This document shows positions 12,801 to 22,936 of a DNA stretch of 64,000 bases, in pieces. The translations under genes were made by a program, and so were the position numbers. The notes below the pieces were generated by a model. It did not search any database and had not been told where the DNA came from. It saw only the letters and a program-made list of their open reading frames with translations. Location of the stretch: the NCBI GenBank assembly GCA_963457665.1, contig OY735227.1, forward strand, positions 39,194,250 through 39,258,249, written 5' to 3'. Source of the DNA: Thysanoteuthis rhombus (lineage: Eukaryota; Mollusca; Cephalopoda; Oegopsida; Thysanoteuthidae). Position 1 is the stretch's first letter. Every line of letters starts with the position of its first letter.

Positions 12801-13138
12801 ATGCTCACCATTATGTATGACATCATTAAAAATTGGGGTAAAGAGGATAAAAAATGTCTAAATGTCTTGGCCGAAGAAGAAAGCCAAAGCGTGTTTATGA
12901 ATAGAGATTTTCGTTCACAAAAGCCAGAAAAGAAGTTGTTGAAGAATTCGAAAATGATTGCGCATAAAATGATAGACTTATGAATATTAACCATAAATCC
13001 TGGTAGCTTTTGAATGCTGAAGTAATTTTGGCTGTCACTCAGGCAATAGGCGTCGTTCAACTAGGCTTTCTTTAATATCTGTAAATATCGACGGTAGTTA
13101 ATAACACTGTCTAAAGTTCTCGGAAGAAGTCTTGTCAG

Positions 13139-13140
<2 letters not shown>

Positions 13141-13198
<58 letters not shown>

Positions 13199-13231
13199 TG
13201 ATGATGATGATGATAATAATAATAATACAGT
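13141..13231. repeat. (AAT)n/(ATG)n array before the diverged RLE fragment
   Basis: ATA repeats, an internal GATGAT run at 13197-13213, then ATA again up to the RLE fragment. Confidence 0.95.
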
Positions 13232-13680
13232 CAAGGAATTTGATGAAAACGTTGCTGTCAGGGAATTCAGACGTTAAAAACATTGCTGTCAAGGAATTCG
13301 AAAAACTCTCAAAATACGGAGACCATGAAATACAAATCAGTAGAATTTTGAATCTCAGGACCAAAATAATAACTACAATTACAGGAGCTCAGGGACCAGT
13401 CGCCCTGCAGATTTGAAATACCTCCACTGTGCACACCATAAGAAAAAATTTGTCAATATGAATGTTCGTACAACACCCAGCGTACATCACTTTCAGTGTA
13501 AGTAGAAGTATGTTTATAGAAGTGTTGTATCGTCTGTATTAGTAAAAGCCCTGCAACCCTTATTTTCTAGCTCGGATTTTCATATATAAGGCTGCCTGCC
13601 TTCCGTCTATGATTGAGACTCGGCTGGTGACTTTCATAAGCTGAAATCAAAGTCAACGACAACAGCAGGAAGGACGACGA
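13232..13680 (+). mobile_element. RLE-LINE 3' fragment, a diverged lineage
   Basis: From 13232 to 13416 the plus frame reads EKLSKYGDHEIQISRI...RTKIITTITGAQGPV. This aligns with the KYQDLARELRKMWNMKTRVVPVIVGALGTVP block near the end of copy 1. It starts immediately after the AAT/ATG array and is followed by about 260 bp of probable 3' UTR, up to a GAC/AAC/AAT array at 13671. The divergence from copy 1 indicates another subfamily. Only the C-terminal end is present, so this is a dead, 5'-truncated insertion. Confidence 0.65.
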
Positions 13681-13714
13681 CGACGACAATAACAACAACA
13701 ACAACAACAACAAC

Positions 13715-13771
<57 letters not shown>
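13671..13771. repeat. GAC/AAC/AAT compound array before RLE copy 1
   Basis: GAC repeats, AAC repeats and then (ATA)n, ending where the copy 1 frame opens. Confidence 0.95.
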
Positions 13772-13773
<2 letters not shown>

Positions 13774-13774
<1 letters not shown>

Positions 13775-16200
13775 TGAAAGAGATCATGCGAGGAGAGAAA
13801 ACAACACTCCCCTCCCTAAGAGACAAAGACAGAAAGAAAGTCGGAGAAGTGACCGAACAGGTCAACTGCCTCTTACAGCACATAGAAACAGACACCCTCC
13901 TAGAACTCAACAACCTAATTTACGCAGGGGCGAAAATGGTAGCACAAAGCTTCACAACACAAGATAGGAACCCGAGCAATAATAGGGAAGAGAAACCCAA
14001 CTGGGAGAGAAGGTTACAAAGGCAGATCTCCCAACTACAGAGAGACGAAGTACTGCTTAGAAATACACCACACACAGACAGACCACGAGTAAGACTTTAT
14101 AACAAATACAAGGTAGCGCAAAAAGGCATCGCAACTGTAGTCGAAGAGTTACACCAGAAAAGACTAGCCAAAGAGGCAAGACTAAAAAGATACAGACTAA
14201 GAACGGCCCAATACACACAAAACCGCACATTCCAAAACAATGAGAAAAAGTTTTACCAAGATTTAAATGGGGAAAGAAGGCAGGACATAAAACCAGATGC
14301 CACAGAGGCCAAGAACTATTGGAATAGCATATGGGGGCACCCAAAAAGACACAATGTAACACCGCAATGGTTAGGAAACATGAGAAAAGAACTAGAAGAT
14401 ATAGACAAGGGAGAACCAATAGTACTGAATGAAACCACATTGAAACATACTCTTAGGAAAGTAGCCAACTGGAAAGCACCGGGTCCCGACGGGATCCATG
14501 GGTATTGGTTCAAAAAATTCACCACGTTACACGGCAGACTCACTCACCTACTCCAAAATTGTCTAAATGAAGGCAAAGCACCAGAATGGATGACTAAAGG
14601 CAGAACCACCCTCATCCAAAAAGACCCGGGAAAGGGGAACATAGCAAGCAACTATAGACCAATCACTTGCCTACCACTTATGTGGAAAATCCTGACCGGG
14701 CAAATAGCAGAGAGAATATACATGTCAATGGATAGAAGGGGGCTACTACCAGAAGAACAGAAAGGGTGTAGGATAGGAACCAAAGGGGCAAACGATTTAC
14801 TCTACATAGACCAGATGATCTTAAAAGAAGTAAGGAAAAGGAGAAAGAATATCGCAATGGGATGGATAGATTACAAAAAGGCATACGATATGATTCCACA
14901 TAGCTGGATACTCGAATGCCTTAGAATGTTCAAAATTAGCGAACCGGTGGTTAAATTCATTGGTAATTTAATGGAAGACTGGAAAGTAGATTTGACAGCC
15001 ACAGGGGACAAACTAGCCGAGGTAGGGATAAAAAGGGGAATCTTCCAAGGAGACTCGTTGTCCCCACTATTATTTGTTCTAACAATGATACCGCTTAACA
15101 GAATCCTGAAAAACAGCAAAGGATACCACTTCTCTAAAACAAAAGGAAAGGTCAACCACTTAATGTACATGGACGATATTAAATTGTTTGCAAAAAACAG
15201 GGGAGAGCTTGAGACTCTGTTCAACGAAGTAAGGGAATATAGTGAGGACATAGGAATGGAGTTTGGGATAGAAAAATGCGCAATCATGGTGATGCATAAA
15301 GGAAGGCTTTCGATGACTGAGGGAATTGAACTTCCGGACAACAACAAGATTAGGGCATGGACTGCACAAGACCGATACAAGTACCTAGGTGTCCTTGAAT
15401 GTGACACGATAAAACGGGAAGAGATGAAGGAGAAAATTAAGAGAGAATACCTCAGAAGGATAAGGAAAATATTAGAAACCAAATTAAATAGCAGAAATCT
15501 AATAAAAGGAATGAACACCTGGGCTGTGTCAGTAAGTGGGTATACAGGACCATTCCTAGGATGGACAAAGGAAGAGCTCCAATCAATGGATAGGCGAACA
15601 AGGAAACTTATGACGATGCATAAAGCATTACACCCTAGGGATGATACAGATAGACTATACGTTAAGAGAAAAGAAGGTGGTAGGGGGCTCATCAGCATAG
15701 AAGATTGTGTCCAGAGAGTTAAAGTAGTCCTAGATAGATATGTGCAAACAAATAGTGAAGAAATCATAAAGAGCGCGAGGGATAGTGCAACAAACAATGA
15801 AGTAGAAAACAATGGAACAGTACAGCAAACTAGAAAAGAAAAGTGGGAAGGGAAAAAATTGTACGGCGAGTTTAAAAGACAGATAAAAGATATAGCAGAC
15901 GAGAAATCATGGACGTGGTTACGAAAGGGAAACCTTAAGAGAGAAACAGAATCGCTCATCATGGCAGCCCAAAACAAAAGCATAAGGACAAACTACATAA
16001 AAGCAAAAATCGACAGAACACAGACAAACAGCAAATGCCGCATGTGCGGTGAAAGAGATGAGACAGTAAACCACATAACTAGTGAATGTAGCCAACTCGC
16101 CCAGAAGGAGTATAAGCATAGACACGATAGAGTAGCAACGATGATACACTGGGAACTAAATAAACAAATGGGATTCAACCATGGGGAAAAGTGGTATTAG
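13774..16200 (+). CDS. Reverse transcriptase of RLE-type LINE (808 codons, ends at a premature TAG)
   Basis: The enzyme would copy element RNA into DNA at a nicked target (target-primed reverse transcription). Visible RT blocks are a GPDG segment near residue 238, NYRPITCLP, motif A (W-I-D-Y-K-K-A-Y-D, residues 364-372), motif B (F-Q-G-D-S-L-S-P), motif C Y-M-D-D at 465-468, and a YKYLGV block. A CCHC knuckle follows (C755, C758, H767, C772). The first codon is TTG and the frame is open back into the AAT array, so this is not a real translation start. The first in-frame ATG is at 13786. The TAG at 16198-16200 stands where the sister copy near 24390 has CAG, so it is a nonsense mutation and not the native end. 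The window's longest antisense frame (14871-15983) is a shadow of this gene. Confidence 0.9.
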
Positions 16201-16602
16201 CACAAGCCAGAGGCAGTTTTGGAGAATGACAACCACAAACTACTGTGGGACTTTGACATCCAAACTGACCACCTCATCCAGGCAAGAAGGCCGGACTTAG
16301 TAATAGTAGACAAAAAAAGGAAGGCCTGCCAAATAGTAGACGTTGCTGTACCTGCAGACCATAGAGTAAAAAAGAAGGAGGGTGAAAAAAGGGAAAAATA
16401 CCAGGACCTAGCAAGGGAGTTAAGGAAAATGTGGAACATGAAAACCAGGGTAGTACCGGTCATAGTGGGCGCACTAGGAACTGTCCCCAAAACGCTGAGG
16501 GAGAGACTGGAGGAGAACGGGATTAGGGGGAGGATAGAGACCGTACAGACCACAGCACTGCTGGGAACTGCACGGATACTGAGGAAGGTGCTAGAGATAT
16601 AA
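16201..16602 (+). pseudogene. C-terminal restriction-like endonuclease domain of the same ORF, beyond the premature stop
   Basis: This segment is in the same frame as the upstream reverse transcriptase and is separated from it only by the TAG at 16198. Reading on, the frame contains RRPDLVIVD (P840-D841 counted from 13774) and a second acidic residue at D856 in QIVDVAVP. This fits the PD-(D/E)xK endonuclease of R2/R4/NeSL-type LINEs, which nicks the target DNA. It then runs through a conserved KMWN...VPVIVGALG block to a TAA at 16600-16602. The fused frame is 942 codons. The intact domain, with no frameshift, shows the mutation is young. Confidence 0.85.
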
Positions 16603-16845
16603 GGACTGCAACGAATCGTAGCTCTGTCATGATATGCGAAAGAGAGAGGAGACGTTAGCTGAAGACCTGAGGAGACTTATTGTCACTCAGCCTTCAGCGA
16701 TAACCACTGGGCAACCGGTGTGAAACTGTAAATCGCAGAATTACTGCGACCTATGAGTACTAGGAGAGGAGGGCTGGAGACTTGAGGAGACTTGCTGTCA
16801 CTCAAACTCCAGCGGTTACCACCAGGCAACTGGTGTGAGATTCCA

Positions 16846-16850
<5 letters not shown>
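16603..16850 (+). other. 3' UTR of RLE LINE copy 1, with internal duplication
   Basis: Non-coding end shared with 24790-25085. It contains two imperfect units of about 65-70 bp, starting near 16660 and 16775. Both carry the pattern GA-C-TGAGGAGACTT-TGTCACTCA, then ACCAC, then CAACTGGTGTGA. Conservation between two copies suggests a functional part of the RNA, possibly the RT recognition structure (inference). Confidence 0.8.
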
Positions 16851-16895
<45 letters not shown>

Positions 16896-16990
16896 TGATG
16901 ATAATAGAAGAAGAAGAAGAAGAAAAAGAAGAAAAAGACTGTTGAAAGAAGAAGAAGAAGAAGAAGAAGAAGAAGAAGAAGAAGACTGTT
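16848..16990. repeat. AAT then AAG compound array at the 3' end of RLE copy 1
   Basis: (AAT)n at 16848-16893, GATGATGATAAT, then AGA repeats to about 16985, interrupted once by GACTGTTGAAAG. Confidence 0.93.
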
Positions 16991-17157
16991 GAAAGACAAA
17001 TGCACACAAAACCACATATTCCAAAACGATGAGAGAAAGTTTTACCAGAATCAAACGGGGAAAAAGAAAAAAGCATAAAGCTGGATGCTGAAGAACTTCC
17101 GGAGTGACATTTGGGACAACTGGAATTACTTGTACATCGAGGTTAATGGCCTTCAAT
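16991..17157 (+). mobile_element. RLE-LINE fragment (N-terminal coding part), broken
   Basis: 16997-17128 is a degenerate copy of 14213-14335 in copy 1 (shared CACACAAAACC, CATATTCCAAAAC, GAGAAAGTTTTACCA). It lies just downstream of the AAT/GAA arrays that end copy 1, so a further RLE insertion or a rearranged piece lies there. The adjacent RTE insertion begins at 17171. Confidence 0.75.
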
Positions 17158-17168
17158 AAAGTGTATGT

Positions 17169-18602
17169 TTGTTTAGTTCAGCCTCTTCAACAACAGACAG
17201 AGACAGGATTGTCGAACGTGCCAAAGAATTCTACCAAAAACTTTATTCGTCCAAACAAGGACTGCAAAACAATGAGCAAGATACGCAAGACACGGGCAAA
17301 CAACTGGAGGACTTCCCAAAAGTAACCCCGTGGGAGGTGAAGGAAGCCATTAAACAGACGAAGAAAGGAACTGCCCCTGGACCAGACAACATCACCATCG
17401 ACCTACTCCGAAAAGCAGGTAAAATCATCACTAGGAAACTGGCCGTCCTCTTCAACCTGTGTCTAAAACACAGTAAAGTCCCAGACGATTGGAATACTGC
17501 TATCATAAGGCTTCTATATAAAAAAGGAAATCCAAAAGACCTCAACAACTATAGGCCTATAAGCCTACTCAACTGTGTATATAAACTTTTCACAAAGATC
17601 ATCACCAACCGAATCACAAAAACACTCGATGAAAACCAGCCACGTGAACAGGCTAGCTTTAGAAGAAGCTACTCGACCATGGACCACCTGCACTCGATAA
17701 ATCAACTGAAAGAAAAAGCAGCAGGGTATAAACTACCACTTGCCGTAGCATTTATCGACTTCAAAAAGGCGTTCGACTCAGTAGAAATCCCTAAGGTCAT
17801 GGAGGCCATCAGTCGGCAAGGTGTAGATCCAGTATATGTTGAAGTGTTGAAACATATATACAATCACGGCAGCTCATTTATCAGGCTACATAAAGACTCG
17901 GACCCCTTCCAGCTCCAGAAAGGAGTAAGACAAGGTGATACCAGCTCGCCTAAACTCTTCACAGCCTGCCTCGAGATGATCTTCAGAAGGCTAGACTGGG
18001 AGAATAAAGGAATTAAAATAGACGGCGAGTATCTGAGCAACCTCAGATTCGCAGACGACATAGCCCTTTTCGCAGAGAACCTACACGACCTCCAACTAAT
18101 GATAGATGAACTAAATGAAGAGAGCAAGAAAGTCGGCCTACACATGAACTTCAGCAAGACGAAGATCATGAGCAACAACCACATTGGAGATAAGAACACT
18201 AAGATCGAAATCGAGGACACAGAACTCGAGAAAGTAGACCACTACATCTACCTAGGGCAACGAATCTCCATGAGACCCTCAAAAGAAGAAGAAATCAAGC
18301 GAAGAATCACACTAGGATGGCAAGCCTTTGGCAGAGCTAGCTCAACCTTCAAAAATAATAAGATCCCGTTAATCCTAAAGAGAAGGGTGTATAACCAATG
18401 CATCCTCCCAATAGTCACTTATGGAGCTGAAACATGGAACTTAACCAAGAAACAGACCCGTAAGCTGAGAACCATGCAACGTGCACATGAAAGAATAATG
18501 CTGGGCCTCACATGGAGAGACCACAAAACAGCACAGCGCATCCGGGAAAAGACAAGAGTTAGAGACATCATAGAATCCATAAAAAATCTCAAATGGCGGT
18601 AG
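17169..18602 (+). CDS. RTE-type reverse transcriptase (partial ORF ending at a premature TAG)
   Basis: This encodes the polymerase that would copy RTE RNA into the genome. In order: an RAKEFYQKLYSS linker (the end of the lost endonuclease half), GTAPGPDNIT near residue 72, NYRPISLLN, motif A F-I-D-F-K-K-A-F-D (from residue 195), motif B RQGDTSSPKLF, motif C F-A-D-D at 294-297, the YLGQRIS block, and a C-terminal ILPIVTYGAETWNLTKKQ segment. The nominal start is a TTG inside the duplicated target site, so there is no genuine start. The TAG at 18600-18602 replaces the TGG seen in sister copies (KWQWAGHVA). The short antisense frames here are shadows. Confidence 0.9.
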   Translation: MFSSASSTTDRDRIVERAKEFYQKLYSSKQGLQNNEQDTQDTGKQLEDFPKVTPWEVKEAIKQTKKGTAPGPDNITIDLLRKAGKIITRKLAVLFNLCLKHSKVPDDWNTAIIRLLYKKGNPKDLNNYRPISLLNCVYKLFTKIITNRITKTLDENQPREQASFRRSYSTMDHLHSINQLKEKAAGYKLPLAVAFIDFKKAFDSVEIPKVMEAISRQGVDPVYVEVLKHIYNHGSSFIRLHKDSDPFQLQKGVRQGDTSSPKLFTACLEMIFRRLDWENKGIKIDGEYLSNLRFADDIALFAENLHDLQLMIDELNEESKKVGLHMNFSKTKIMSNNHIGDKNTKIEIEDTELEKVDHYIYLGQRISMRPSKEEEIKRRITLGWQAFGRASSTFKNNKIPLILKRRVYNQCILPIVTYGAETWNLTKKQTRKLRTMQRAHERIMLGLTWRDHKTAQRIREKTRVRDIIESIKNLKWR

Positions 18603-18832
18603 GCTGGCCATGTTGCAAGAATTGCTGACAATCGATGGACATCACGACTCACAACATGGATTCCCCGAGACCATATGCGCAACCGAGGCCGGCAAAATGT
18701 TAGATGGAGAGACGAGCTAGACAAGTTCAGGAAGTACTGGCTCCGTGACGCCCATGATAGAGAAGTGTGGCAAATCCTGGGGAAGGTCTATGTCCAACGA
18801 CGGACGCTAAAAGACTGATGATGATGATGATG
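17171..18832 (+). mobile_element. RTE-clade LINE, 5'-truncated, with 13-bp target-site duplication
   Basis: The insertion is bracketed by AAAGTGTATGTTT at 17158-17170 and 18833-18845. This fixes both ends exactly and shows a fairly recent target-primed insertion. The endonuclease-coding 5' half is absent. The reverse transcriptase and C-terminal region remain, and the copy ends in (TGA)n at 18816-18832. A short 3' end with a simple-repeat tail is characteristic of RTE elements. It landed beside the RLE-LINE fragment that ends near 17157. Confidence 0.92.
18603..18818 (+). pseudogene. C-terminal tail of the RTE ORF beyond the premature stop
   Basis: In the same frame the protein continues AGHVARIADNRW, then WIPRDHM, WRDELDKFRKYWL, REVWQILG and VYVQRRTLKD. 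It stops at TGA 18816-18818, the first TGA of the tail. All ten copies retain at least part of this region, mostly in degraded form. It is a useful probe for the family. Confidence 0.85.
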
Positions 18833-18879
18833 AAAGTGTATGTTTACTCATCTGAACGAGATAAATACAACATAGTATT

Positions 18880-19285
18880 TAGAAATGATTATACGTATGA
18901 CAGGTCTGGTTGGTCACCTAATAGAAACCGTCACATGACAAACTTTTTTTGTCACATGTAGTATTGAGGATGATCAATTAGATACATGGATAAGTTACTT
19001 CTGTTGCGTTTCGGCGTGAGCAGTGATCCGAATTAAAAAAAGAAAGAATGAACGCAGTTGGGTACAAACTAGTAACCAATTTAGCATAAACTTACATCGA
19101 AAAGTGAAACCACCATTTAAAACGTATCTGTGTCTGTTGGGGGAATGAAGAAAAGCAAAAATAAGAAACAATTTTTATATACGTGTTAAGGGGAAAATGT
19201 TCAAATTTTCCACCCTCTAGCTCCATTGATATGACTCGTACGCATGATACAAACATAGCCAGCCTGAAAGCCAGCATATATATCT
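18880..19285 (+). repeat. Interspersed repeat family F
   Basis: TGGTTGGTCACCTAATAGAAACC, ATGGATAAGTTACTTCTGTTGCGTTTCGG, GGGGAAAATGTTCAAATTTTCC, then TAGCTCCATTGATATGACTCGTACGCATGATACAAACATAGCCAGCC. This unit is not interrupted, so it serves as the reference for the copy split at 51.4 kb. Confidence 0.7.
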
Positions 19286-19289
19286 AATT

Positions 19290-20383
19290 CTATACATAAT
19301 ACATCAAGTGCACGTCTTTTTTTGTCTGCAATAATGTCAAAAGAGATAACTATTAAATTTCATTTATAGAGTAATCCCTCCCCCTTATCCATTTTTTGCA
19401 AATGTGTAAAAATCAGGATTCATTCTGGCTTAACATAAGAAGGAAAATACAAAAAACCTGATGTTTTTGATATCTTTAAAAAACAAAATGCAATTGCATT
19501 ATTATTTATTATCTTGATCGCAAATGATTTCTGCCGTCGTTTTTTCACAGCATTGATGAACTAATACAAAATAGTTTATGTTTTAACATAATATACGCAT
19601 ACAATTCTGTCATTTTGGTACGAGTACTATGCTAATTATACACATAATGACTTTCTTTCACATAGCTCAAAGACGTGTTCAATTTCAGATAGCCAAGGGA
19701 TTAAATGCACAAATTGTGAAGCAACACCCAATAGAATTACGAGGTGTCGGATAATATACGCTGGTCTTTCAAGAGTGAAATGCATACAAACTTCAAGAAC
19801 ATAAACTTATATAGGGATACATACTACTCCTCCTTTTTAAAGCACATATACGCACACACAAATAAAAGCTGAAACACACCAAACCATAAGAATGAAAACT
19901 CATCATTTCTCATATCAATCCACATTTATCCTCCGAAACCAAAACATTTAACCACTCGTGTGAAAAAGAGAACCTCTCAGTGTTTACCATTATCTCAATC
20001 ATATAAATATTAACTTCTAATATTTCCCGTCCTCCAAACAAACGAATATCATTTCCCCCAAGTTCACTGCTACACCAAAAAGATGTAATAAGCAACCATT
20101 TTTTCGCTGGATTTATGCATTGCCGAGTACTTTTGAAAATGCATGAGCAAGTTCAGCGAAATGCATCAAATCTCTCTTCCATATCAATAGAAAATACTTC
20201 GTCCTCAAATGTTTAACTTTCACCCAGTCAAATCAATACCACCATCTATTTACGTATGAATATATAAATGTATGCGCGTGTGTGTGTATTCGTATGTGTG
20301 TATATAAGTATAGAATTATTTTATATTCATAGTGACAATGTATATTTAACATAAATGACTTCAAATCATACCCAGAAAAAAAG
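19290..20383. other. No supported feature
   Basis: AT-rich sequence between a family F copy and an RTE copy, with only a short TG-rich patch near 20275. Confidence 0.45.
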
Positions 20384-21695
20384 CAAAGTCCCATAAGATT
20401 TGAATACTGCAATCATAATTGTATCATATAAGAAGGTGATCTGAAATATCTAAGCAACTATAGGCCAATAAGCTGACTAAACTGCATCTACAAATTTTTC
20501 ACCAAAGTGGTCACCAACTAAACACTAGATGATAATCAACCAAGGGAACAGGTTGGCTTCAGAAGAAGCTACTCCACCATAGGCCATTTCCATTCAAATC
20601 AATTAGAATAGAAAACATTAAGATATGAAAAACCTCTTGTGTAGCATTTGTAGCCTTCAAGGATGCGTTCGACAGTAGAAATCCTCCTAGGCACTGCTGC
20701 TATCAAAAAGGCATTTTCAGTGTGTGTCAAAGTCTTGTAGTATATCTACCGACACAACAGTTCCTGTATCAGGCTGCATGAAGAATTTGAGCCTTTTTCA
20801 GCTCAAAAATGCGTTGAATCTGTGCGATACTAGCTTGCCCAAACTCTTGAGATGATTTTCCGACACATGAACTGGGAAAGCAAAGGAGTCAAAATAGACG
20901 GCGAATATATAAGTAACCTCAGATTTGCTGACGACATCGTCTTCTTTGTTGATTCAGAACCTTTATGATCACTTAAAAATGTTAGACGAAACGAATTGAG
21001 AAGCAAAAAGGTAGGCATCAAAGTGAATTTCAATAAAACAAATGTCATGAACAACAGACACGTGGAGATTAGAAGCGCAATGATTAGGATAGGCAATGAG
21101 GAACCGGAGAAAGTTGACCATTACATCTAACCACGACGACGGATATCCATGAAATACTCAAAAGAAGAAGAAATCAAATATACTATCACTTTACGTTTGC
21201 AAACTTTCAGTAGAGCCAGCTTACCTTTCAAGAACAAGGAAATTCCATTCATCCTAAAAATAAGTATACAACAAATGTATGATTCTGATAGTCGTCGATG
21301 AAGCTTAATCATAGAACTTGATTGAAAGATTGATCTTCAAGCTAAGAACCCCTGCAACGCGCATAGGAGAGAATCGTGCCAAACGTCATATGGAGAGATC
21401 ACAAGACAGCATAGTATATTAGGGGAAAAACAAGTATCAGAGGTATCATAGAGACAATTATAGAACTCAAATGGCAATGGGCTGGTCATGTTGCAAAAAT
21501 GTCTGTTAACTGCTCACGATGTGAATCCCCAGAGATCATTTACGAAAACACGACCGGCAGAATATGATATGGCGTGAGGAACAAGACAAGTTCAGAAAGT
21601 TCTGATACCACCACGCCGATGATAGGGGGGGTCTTGCGAATCTTGATAAAAGTCTATTTCCAACGAAGTACGCTAAAAAGCTGTAGCTGCTGATA
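20384..21695 (+). mobile_element. RTE LINE copy, old and frameshifted
   Basis: Homologous to 17478-18815. Landmarks are CAACTATAGGCC, GTTGGCTTCAGAAGAAGCTACTC, GCTGACGACATCGTC (motif C region) and TACATCTAACCACGACGACG. Frequent stops and deletions show age. It ends at CGCTAAAAAGCTG near 21680, where the TGA tail has decayed and a (TTC)n array begins. Confidence 0.85.
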
Positions 21696-21703
21696 TTTTT
21701 TTC

Positions 21704-21778
21704 TTCTTCTTCTTCTTCTTCTTCTTCTTCTTCTTCTTCTTCTTCTTCTTCTTCTTCTTCTTCTTCTCCTCCTCCTCC
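21704..21778. repeat. (TTC)n with a (CTC)n end after an RTE copy
   Basis: TTC array starting just after the decayed RTE tail. It is the complement type of the GAA array near 16.95 kb. Confidence 0.92.
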
Positions 21779-22639
21779 AAAGGTCCATCCGTCCGTTTGA
21801 GCCTATCACAAAAAAACTACTTGATATAACTCCATGAAAGTTTCTTTGCCATCAGCAGGTTCTTATGAAGTTAGTTTTTGAAAATCGAAGCCAGGTATCA
21901 TTTTTAAAAAGGATATTCGATTTTCCACGTAAATTCATGGCTTCTTCCTTGCTTTAACTTCTTGTTAAATGGCTTGCCTGCTACCTACGCTTATTAACAT
22001 CAACAGTAGTGATGGTAACATTATTAGTAATATCACTCTTTCAACTTGGATACACCTGCATGTATAAAATAACTGCTTATTTTAGAATGTATCTCATGTA
22101 AGTTGCTATAGAATGATTTTAAAGGCTTCCTTTGTGTACACCCTGTCTTCTGAGATCATTGAAGGAAAAACTGTGGAAATCACGAACATCACTTTTAAAA
22201 TCAAATTGAATCAAACGCTATTTGAACGGAAGTTGCGGGAAAAAGGAAAAAAAATGACACTACTGTTTATTCTGAAGGTTCATTTCCATGTATAAAAATA
22301 TTCTTCCTCTCATGATTTATAATTAAAAGTGAGATATATATTGTTTTTGATTTGCCCATTTTAAATGAGAATTTATTTTGTTTTTAATTCCATTTCAAAC
22401 AAGAAGGATGATGTTTTAAAAATGAAACTATCGATTTGCTTGTGAAAAAACAACAAAGATTATGAAAAATGTTTTTTCATCATCATCTTTTTAGAGTTCT
22501 TCGTTGGACAGAAACCTTCTCTAGTATTTGCCAGAACTCCACAGTAGCGTAGCTCTTACAATCGTTGCGTTGAAAGAAACAAATCGAGCAAATATAGACC
22601 GTGGATCAACAAAAATAAGAATGAAGAGTTGAAACAGTA

Positions 22640-22866
22640 GTGTGGGCCTTTGCAATAGCGGCGGTTGTTTAGCTCGATGGTAAAAACAACTCTCGGTCGA
22701 AGTGATAACCCTATCAGTCGTAGATTCGATTCCTGCAGCAGTTCCATTTTCTTTGTTGCTTTCTTCGTTGTTTATTCTATTTACATTGTCTACACCAAAT
22801 GATACATTCAGCGTGGAATGGTGGAAGATATTTCAATTAAGAGTTTCTATATAATATAAGACAATT

Positions 22867-22868
<2 letters not shown>
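22640..22868 (+). mobile_element. tRNA-derived SINE, family B, ending in (TA)n
   Basis: The tRNA-like head (about 22660-22742) has an A-box-like TTTAGCTCGATGGTAAAAAC and a B-box-like AGATTCGATTCCTGC. The body follows (CCATTTTCTTTGTTG, TTTATTCTATTTAC, CCAAATGATACATTCAGCGTG, GAGTTTCTATATAATATAA) and ends at the TA array that starts at 22869. The same body recurs near 48.1, 58.0, 61.0 and 62.4 kb. Confidence 0.78.

Positions 22869-22933
<65 letters not shown>
22869..22933. repeat. (TA)n joining SINE B to family A
   Basis: TA array acting as the 3' tail of the SINE on its left and the left edge of family A on its right. Confidence 0.93.

Positions 22934-22936
<3 letters not shown>

Larger units (their letters stand above)
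13772..16850 (+). mobile_element. RLE-type non-LTR retrotransposon (R4/Dong/NeSL-like), 5'-truncated copy 1
   Basis: A LINE copy lying directly between two AAT microsatellites. The reading frame opens straight out of the 5' array, so the N-terminal part of the ORF is missing. It carries a reverse transcriptase, a CCHC knuckle and a PD-(D/E)xK-type endonuclease, then a 3' UTR of about 245 bp that ends at GTGTGAGATTCCA against (AAT)n. The 3' UTR matches the copy ending at 25085 closely, which fixes the 3' end. This domain order is typical of early-branching LINEs with a C-terminal endonuclease. Assignment to the R4/Dong side rests on domain order plus AAT flanks and is inference. Confidence 0.9.

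Noticed and set aside
13098..13364. Poly-isoleucine, leucine or asparagine frames over AAT arrays (also 16.8-17.0 and 25.2 kb)
   Set aside because: Direct translation of trinucleotide microsatellites.
14871..15983. 370-codon antisense open frame, the longest on the minus strand
   Set aside because: It lies fully over the RLE reverse transcriptase. Its leucine/serine-rich product is the complement of an A-rich coding strand and has no domain.
13774..18602. A retroviral or viral origin for the reverse transcriptases
   Set aside because: There are no long terminal repeats, protease, RNase H or envelope-like parts. Motif order and the 3' tails are those of non-LTR retrotransposons.
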